A stretch of 64,000 nt of DNA from Ardenticatenaceae bacterium (GTDB lineage: Bacteria > Chloroflexota > Anaerolineae > Promineifilales > Promineifilaceae): the NCBI GenBank assembly GCA_020634565.1, contig JACKBN010000002.1, forward strand, positions 1-64,000, written 5' to 3'. Positions 60,064-64,000 of this stretch are shown piece by piece (the first letter of the stretch is position 1; every line of letters starts with the position of its first letter). The notes beneath the pieces are model-generated. The model saw only the letters and a program-made list of their open reading frames with translations. It searched no databases and was not told the DNA's origin. Position numbers and translations under genes: made by a program.

Positions 60064-60121
60064 AAAAAGCGGAACACAGAGATTCACAGAGGTGACACAG
60101 AGTTACGCAGAGAAAATCCGT
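60064..60121. repeat. Family B repeat copy
   Basis: CACAGAG words repeat three times with GTTACGCAGAG on the right, between the nicotinamidase-like and VWA genes. Confidence 0.65.
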
Positions 60122-60131
60122 GTCCCATTTC

Positions 60132-61061
60132 TTAGAATGGCAGCTTGTCGGTGCTGTCGATGAAGTTGACGCCTTGCTTCTCAAAATCGGCGAAGCGAGC
60201 CTGGGCGATGGCGTGGAAGTCTACATCTGGATGCAGCACCGGCGAGGTGCAGTCACGCAGGAAGTAGATCTTCTGCAACGCTTCGGGCTGGCTGCTGAAA
60301 TCTTCGACCAGGTCTTCAACGGTTTCCAGCACGCAGTGGCTTTCGGCTTCCCCGGCGATGACGACGACGTCTGCCTGGGACAGCGTGTCCAGGAATGGCT
60401 TGTTTTTGCCGCCCATCGGGTGGTTGGGCACGGGCACCTCTGGCTGAATGATAGAGTAATGCTCGGTGAGCGGGATGCTGCCTTTGGTGAGCCAGGTGGG
60501 CTGGGTTTTACGGGCGATGCTGTGGTAGAGAACGGCCGTAAACAATTCCGGGTCCAGCGCATTGCCAATCGAACCAATCATGACGTGGTAAGGCCAGATA
60601 GTGAGCTGCTTTTTGGCTTCTTGCTCCAGCTGCTTCACATAGTTGGTAGACTGCACTGGCGCAACCAGCGGCCGCCATTTGCCCTGCTTGATGTCATCGT
60701 AGGTGATGAGCGTAAATGGCGCGGGATGGTTGCCCGCTTCGTCGGCCCACCAGGCTGGGTGAAAGATTTGATGGGGCAGGTGGGAATCCAGCGAGCAGGT
60801 AATATTGGTGATGCGCTCGGCATTGTTGTAGATAAATTCGATGGTACGTTGAATGTCGCCCATCGCGCCGGGCACATAGAGGCTGCCATTTTGGTGGCAA
60901 AAATCTACCTGCATGTCGATGATGACCAGATGGACATTTTCTTTGTCCTCGACGGCTGGTTTGAGGCCAGCGTTGGTCGCTTCGGCGGCGATGGTAGCTA
61001 CATCGGGATAGTACAACGTGCCGATGCGGCTGGGATCGTAAAAACTGGGGAGGTTGCTCAT
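60132..61061 (-). CDS. Nicotinamidase/isochorismatase-family hydrolase
   Basis: This 309-residue protein has the catalytic Asp49 in VIIDMQVDFC, the metal ligand set DSHLPHQIFHP, a Lys in TKGSIPLTEH and the nucleophile Cys in AGEAESHCVLE, matching nicotinamidase (PncA) more than plain isochorismatases. It is about 100 residues longer than PncA because of an N-terminal extension and insertions. The likely reaction is nicotinamide to nicotinate for NAD salvage, but other amides are possible. AAAGGAG lies ahead of the ATG. Its promoter carries two matching operators. Confidence 0.78.
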   Translation of the reverse strand: MSNLPSFYDPSRIGTLYYPDVATIAAEATNAGLKPAVEDKENVHLVIIDMQVDFCHQNGSLYVPGAMGDIQRTIEFIYNNAERITNITCSLDSHLPHQIFHPAWWADEAGNHPAPFTLITYDDIKQGKWRPLVAPVQSTNYVKQLEQEAKKQLTIWPYHVMIGSIGNALDPELFTAVLYHSIARKTQPTWLTKGSIPLTEHYSIIQPEVPVPNHPMGGKNKPFLDTLSQADVVVIAGEAESHCVLETVEDLVEDFSSQPEALQKIYFLRDCTSPVLHPDVDFHAIAQARFADFEKQGVNFIDSTDKLPF

Positions 61062-61099
61062 TTCGGGCTCCTTTCTGTTGATATTTAGAAATCACAATA

Positions 61100-61160
61100 A
61101 GTGTTTGAATTACACTAAGTAATATGTCGATAGTATAGTGTATGAAATACACTTTGTCAA
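61100..61160 (-). promoter_or_regulatory. Sigma-70 promoter with two AGTGT-N7-ACACT operators
   Basis: On the minus strand TTGACA (61155-61160), a 17-base spacer and TATACT (61132-61137) form an excellent promoter for the hydrolase gene. An operator with half sites AGTGT and ACACT seven bases apart (61137-61153) fills the spacer. A second (61100-61116) lies just after the start of transcription, 37 bases away centre to centre. This is the layout of a repressed promoter. Confidence 0.85.
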
Positions 61161-61234
61161 GCGGCAAATATCAGCTTCGCTTTTGGCGATGTTGGAAGCT
61201 ATCAAATTGGCGGTGCTAACCAAACGATATGTGG

Positions 61235-61768
61235 CTACAAAGTTTTAGCGATGACGATGCTGGCGTGGGCGGTGGCGTCGTGCTGGGGTGCGCCATCGAT
61301 GTCGATAATAGTGGTAAAACCGGATTTGATCCAAAAGCGGAGGGCTGGCCAGTTTTTGAGGAAGACTTCCAGCCAGATGGCGCAGTGGCTGGCCGTTTTG
61401 GCTTGCTGGGCCAGTCCGGCAAGCAGCTCCGTGCCATAACCGCCTTTTTGATAGTCGGGGTGCAACACAAACATAGAAATGAGGAGAACGTTTGGCTGTG
61501 GCTGGTGGTGATGGCAGTGGAAGTAGCCGATGGGTTGGTTGTTTGAACAAAAGAGTTGTAGTTGAAAACGGCCGTTTTCCATCTCATCTTTCAAACTTTG
61601 CTGCACCAACCCGGCAAACTCTTCCTTCGGGTAAATCTTAAACGTCGGGTCCCAGGGTTCGATGTGGCTGCATGCGTTAAAAATGTGCATCAGTTGCGGC
61701 ACGTCTTCCAGAGTGCCATCGGTAACGTGCAGCCGCTCGGTGCGCCAGCTAGCGGACAAGCGGCTCAT
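61235..61768 (-). CDS. GNAT-family N-acetyltransferase
   Basis: This 177-residue protein has a RimJ/RimL-like start (TERLHVTDGTLEDVPQLMHIF) and the acetyl-CoA loop VLHPDYQKGGYGTELLAGL. His-rich HCHHHQPQPN lies in the fourth strand. Substrate unknown. Its start overlaps the stop of the upstream regulator by four bases, so it belongs to the HTH-DUF2087 operon and may be regulated by it. The 173-base spacer 61062-61234 contains the hydrolase promoter. Confidence 0.85.
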   Translation of the reverse strand: MSRLSASWRTERLHVTDGTLEDVPQLMHIFNACSHIEPWDPTFKIYPKEEFAGLVQQSLKDEMENGRFQLQLFCSNNQPIGYFHCHHHQPQPNVLLISMFVLHPDYQKGGYGTELLAGLAQQAKTASHCAIWLEVFLKNWPALRFWIKSGFTTIIDIDGAPQHDATAHASIVIAKTL

Positions 61769-62340
61769 TCACCTGCCTCTGGTGGAATGCGCCAGTAGAC
61801 GTTTTTTTCGCGGGCCATTAGGTGGTGATCAATGAGATAGCGGCGCAAAGAGGCAAAATCTTCATTGAGTTCCTTGAGGCGCTCGTTTAGTTCGGCTTCA
61901 GGATAGCGTACATCGTACTCAAACTGGTCTACCACCCACTGCATAATGACGAGCTGTTTTTTGCGGCGGGAAGGAAGTTGGATGATACGGCCGTTTTCCA
62001 CAAACGTGCTCAAAACCTTCTGCTCCCAACGATCGGCGCCTTCGGTGGGGGCAATATCCGCCAGTTTGGCCTGTGACAAAATATCCTTGCTCATGCTTTC
62101 CAACGCTTTTGCATTGAGCCAGTAAATGCGATTGTTGCCTTCAGCCCGCACATTCACCAGGTCCAGCTCCTTCATGGCGGCTAGATGATGAGACACGGTG
62201 GGTTCGCGCAAGTCCAGCAGGGCAGCCAATTCACCGACGCTGCGTTCCTGGTTAGCCAGTAGCCCTAAAATTTTCAGGCGGCTTTCGTTGCCCAACACTT
62301 TAAAAAAGCTCAGCAACTGTTGAAACTGTTCCTCACCCAT
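61765..62340 (-). CDS. ArsR-type HTH regulator with DUF2087
   Basis: This 191-residue protein has an N-terminal winged helix (LGNESRLKILGLLANQERSVGELAALLDLREPTVSHHLAAM) and a C-terminal DUF2087 domain (KKQLVIMQWVVDQFEYDVRYPEAELNERLKEL). No clear metal site cysteines are seen. It is the second gene of the operon, one base after the first regulator, and overlaps the acetyltransferase gene. Confidence 0.88.
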   Translation of the reverse strand: MGEEQFQQLLSFFKVLGNESRLKILGLLANQERSVGELAALLDLREPTVSHHLAAMKELDLVNVRAEGNNRIYWLNAKALESMSKDILSQAKLADIAPTEGADRWEQKVLSTFVENGRIIQLPSRRKKQLVIMQWVVDQFEYDVRYPEAELNERLKELNEDFASLRRYLIDHHLMAREKNVYWRIPPEAGE

Positions 62341-62341
62341 T

Positions 62342-62878
62342 TTATTTTTCTACCTTCTTGTAAATGCCCCGGCTGCGGGTCATCAAGCCATAATCCACCA
62401 GTAAACGGCGCATTTCAGCGTAATCCGGATGGGCTTGTAGCAGGCGCTCGTTGACCTCTTTTTCAGGATACTCAACGCCGGCTTCAAATAATTCAGCCAG
62501 CCAATCAGCCACTTCGCGCAGTTCCTCCTCGTTTTCAGGCAGCTTTTTCAGGCGAGAACCGTCGGTGTAATGGCGCAAAACGCGCTGGCGCAGCGTTTCC
62601 TTATTTTGCGAATCGCCACGATGGAAGACGGTGCGGTTGAGTTGTTCCAGCCCGTCTTGATTAAACTGATAGGTGTAGGGTCCAACCTCCCGTACCAGGT
62701 CAGCCGCTTGGAGACGCTTGAGGTGTTTGAGTACGGCCGTTCCCTTCACGCCCAATCGCCGGGCCAATTCAGGCACAGCGGCCGTTTGCTCTGCCAGGAT
62801 GCCCAGAATATGCAGGCGCTCGCGCTGCCCCGCTGCTTGTAAAAAAAGTTGTAACGCTTCAATCTTTGGTGCGTCCAT
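62342..62878 (-). CDS. HTH-DUF2087 regulator (paralogue)
   Basis: This 178-residue protein has the same two-part plan as its neighbour: a divergent winged helix (ERLHILGILAEQTAAVPELARRLGVKGTAVLKHLKRLQ) and DUF2087 (VADWLAELFEAGVEYPEKEVNERLLQAHPDYAEMRRLLVDYGLM). It is the first gene of the operon, behind a strong promoter with nested operators. GAGGATAAA precedes the ATG. The pair may form a heterodimer. Confidence 0.85.
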   Translation of the reverse strand: MDAPKIEALQLFLQAAGQRERLHILGILAEQTAAVPELARRLGVKGTAVLKHLKRLQAADLVREVGPYTYQFNQDGLEQLNRTVFHRGDSQNKETLRQRVLRHYTDGSRLKKLPENEEELREVADWLAELFEAGVEYPEKEVNERLLQAHPDYAEMRRLLVDYGLMTRSRGIYKKVEK

Positions 62879-62891
62879 ATGTTTATCCTCA

Positions 62892-62948
62892 AAACTATTT
62901 AGATAAAAATCTAAATAGAAGAATATCTAAATAGTTTAACATTGTCAA
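62892..62948 (-). promoter_or_regulatory. Sigma-70 promoter with triple TATTTAGAT operator
   Basis: On the minus strand TTGACA (62943-62948), 17 bases and TATTCT (62920-62925) form a promoter for the DUF2087 operon. The word ATCTAAATAG occurs at 62909 and 62926, and CTATTTAGAT at 62895. The outer pair forms a 14-base perfect palindrome (62892-62905 with 62924-62937), and the inner pair a 10-base one with a 4-base gap. One site covers the -10, others the start of the transcript: a typical autorepressor layout. Confidence 0.85.
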
Positions 62949-62992
62949 AAACTGATTTGCTTTTGGCACTTTCCCCTTCGTACAATTCGCTT

Positions 62993-64000
62993 ATGACGTT
63001 AACCAGCCTCATTTTGCAAACGATCTTGTTCTTCCTCACTTTTTGGTTGGGCTGCTACCTGATTGCCCGCGATCCGGGCCGGTTGCAGCTATGGCTGGCC
63101 GGGGCGGGGATGCTGACGTTTGCCTGTGGCACGGCGGCCACTTTGTTGGGTGCGTTTGCTCCCTCAATTAGCCTGGCGCTGACCCTGTACCGCCTTCAGC
63201 GCTTATGTGTGGTGCTGCCCGCGCTCTTTTGGCTGGCGGCGATGATCTGGCTGATTCCCAATCGGGCGGCGTGGGTGGAGCGATACGGCCGTCAGCAACT
63301 GCTGCTCGGTTTGAGCATGGCCTGCATTCTGGCTTATGGTCTGGTGATTAGCTTCATCATCATTCCCCCCAATCCCATCTTACCAGGCTGGATAGCCACC
63401 TTTATTGGCCTCGATTTGTTCATTTTTGGCCTGGTTGTCACCCAACTTGATGCGTCGGATAAGGGGGAAGCGTGGCTTTACCACTTTTTACGGGCGCTGG
63501 ATTATTCATTTTTTACGGCGCTCATCTTTGGCGCGCAGATTGTGTTGGTGATGCGTTTTGGGATTGGGCTTAACTATCCGCTGGTTGTGCTGCTGTTGAG
63601 CAGCGTGGCCGCTTCCGTGCTGATTCAAACGTTTTCGGGTCCGGTACAAAGCCTAATCGACCAGATTGCCTTCTTTAACGCACCGCAGCTACGCCGTTCG
63701 CGTGCCGTGCAGCGCGCCGAAGATAATGCCGCCCAGCGGCTGGACGCATCGTTGAGTCCGCTTGAGCTGGCGCCGCAGGAGTTTGAACGGCTCACGCGTC
63801 GGGCGCTAAGCCAGATGGGTAATTTGCCAAAACTAGCCAGCAGCCCGCTCACGCGCCTGCCGTTGGTTACGCATCGGCTGGCACAAAACGGTCAGGCAGA
63901 TGGCACACTGGCCCGCGCCAATGAGCTGAAAACACTGCTGGGGGAATCCATCACCAAGCTCCAACCTCGCGATGAGGGCGAATTTGGCACGACGGATGCG
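62993..64000 (+). CDS. Membrane protein of unknown function, cut by the window edge
   Basis: From an ATG at 62993 the frame is open to the last base, giving 336 residues. The first 215 are about seven hydrophobic segments (MTLTSLILQTILFFLTFWLG, then the next at 35-60 and so on), followed by a cytosolic charged region (QLRRSRAVQRAEDNAAQRL ...). The layout resembles the membrane part of 7TM receptor-like proteins with a signalling domain following, but no known output domain is visible before the edge. It diverges from the DUF2087 operon. Confidence 0.7.
   Translation, partial: MTLTSLILQTILFFLTFWLGCYLIARDPGRLQLWLAGAGMLTFACGTAATLLGAFAPSISLALTLYRLQRLCVVLPALFWLAAMIWLIPNRAAWVERYGRQQLLLGLSMACILAYGLVISFIIIPPNPILPGWIATFIGLDLFIFGLVVTQLDASDKGEAWLYHFLRALDYSFFTALIFGAQIVLVMRFGIGLNYPLVVLLLSSVAASVLIQTFSGPVQSLIDQIAFFNAPQLRRSRAVQRAEDNAAQRLDASLSPLELAPQEFERLTRRALSQMGNLPKLASSPLTRLPLVTHRLAQNGQADGTLARANELKTLLGESITKLQPRDEGEFGTTDA

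Larger units (their letters stand above)
1850..63288. repeat. Highly iterated palindrome ACGGCCGT (extended AACGGCCGTT)
   Basis: I counted about 120 copies of ACGGCCGT by eye across the window, for example at 1850, 2130, 12230, 12293, 17968, 19762, 38897 and 38920. The flanks are most often A before and T after, giving AACGGCCGTT. Chance would give about one copy in 64 kb. Copies lie mainly inside genes and are read in all three frames: as Thr-Ala-Val, as Asn-Gly-Arg and as Glu-Arg-Pro-Phe. Some lie in spacers (2130, 17968, 19762, 19824, 50842, 53301). One-base variants such as GCGGCCGT, TCGGCCGT and ACGGCCGA also occur. Selection or mutation must act on the DNA rather than on the proteins. 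The span given is only the range of the copies. Confidence 0.95.

Overview
The window looks like a chromosomal segment of a member of the Chloroflexota, probably an Anaerolineae or Ardenticatenia-like lineage. This is inferred from the mix of Pro/Thr-linker lipoproteins, a LysM lipoprotein, an ECF sigma factor with a large ecto-domain partner, a SWIM/MoxR/VWA operon, many dispersed intergenic inverted repeats and moderate GC. No rRNA or marker set is present, so the assignment is tentative. The DNA is almost fully coding. There is no prophage, plasmid or CRISPR array. The only intact mobile element is an IS630-type insertion sequence at 48.6-49.8 kb.

Layout. 0-8 kb: propionyl/acetyl-CoA synthetase, a sugar-nucleotide epimerase, a PspC protein, a kinase-M23-aminotransferase fusion, and a vanadium haloperoxidase-type lipoprotein. 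8-16 kb: ECF sigma factor with a giant membrane-anchored partner, LysM lipoprotein, acyltransferase, a thioredoxin lipoprotein with an in-frame TGA at its first active-site cysteine (probable selenoprotein), and a glucose/sorbosone dehydrogenase lipoprotein. 16-25 kb: two-component system, glutaredoxin-like protein, Crp/Fnr regulator, FmdB, MBL-fold protein, deoxynucleoside kinase-MazG fusion, nucleotidyltransferase. 25-31 kb: subtilase, NadE, SppA, three tRNA genes behind a clear promoter, site-2 protease. 31-39 kb: a five-gene operon SWIM - DUF5691 - MoxR ATPase - DUF5682 - VWA. 39-48 kb: ThpR, two related P-loop kinases flanking an ABC exporter, an RSH alarmone enzyme with an altered hydrolase site, YtxH, MnmA. 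48-50 kb: a YcxB-like gene split by the IS630 element. 50-64 kb: a retropepsin-like pair, NUDIX, GH2, cysteine desulfurase, GAF/PAS kinase, enolase, ClpP-like protease, a small VWA protein, a nicotinamidase-like hydrolase under a two-operator promoter, an HTH-DUF2087 operon with its operator, and an unfinished membrane protein.

Two signals stand out. First, the 8-base palindrome ACGGCCGT (usually AACGGCCGTT) occurs about 120 times by eye in 64 kb, roughly one per 530 bases against about one expected. It falls in all three coding frames and in spacers, and is absent from the IS630/YcxB island. It behaves like the HIP1 palindrome of cyanobacteria. Second, the thioredoxin gene has a UGA at the N-terminal position of its CxxC motif, followed by a perfect 7-bp hairpin 19 bases downstream, as expected of a bacterial SECIS.

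Dispersed repeats of at least seven sequence families fill many intergenic gaps, including all three gaps of the MoxR operon. Three families also appear inside one coding gene, at 5.07, 5.50 and 6.49 kb. All domain calls come from reading the sequence and from memory of the families; no database search was run.
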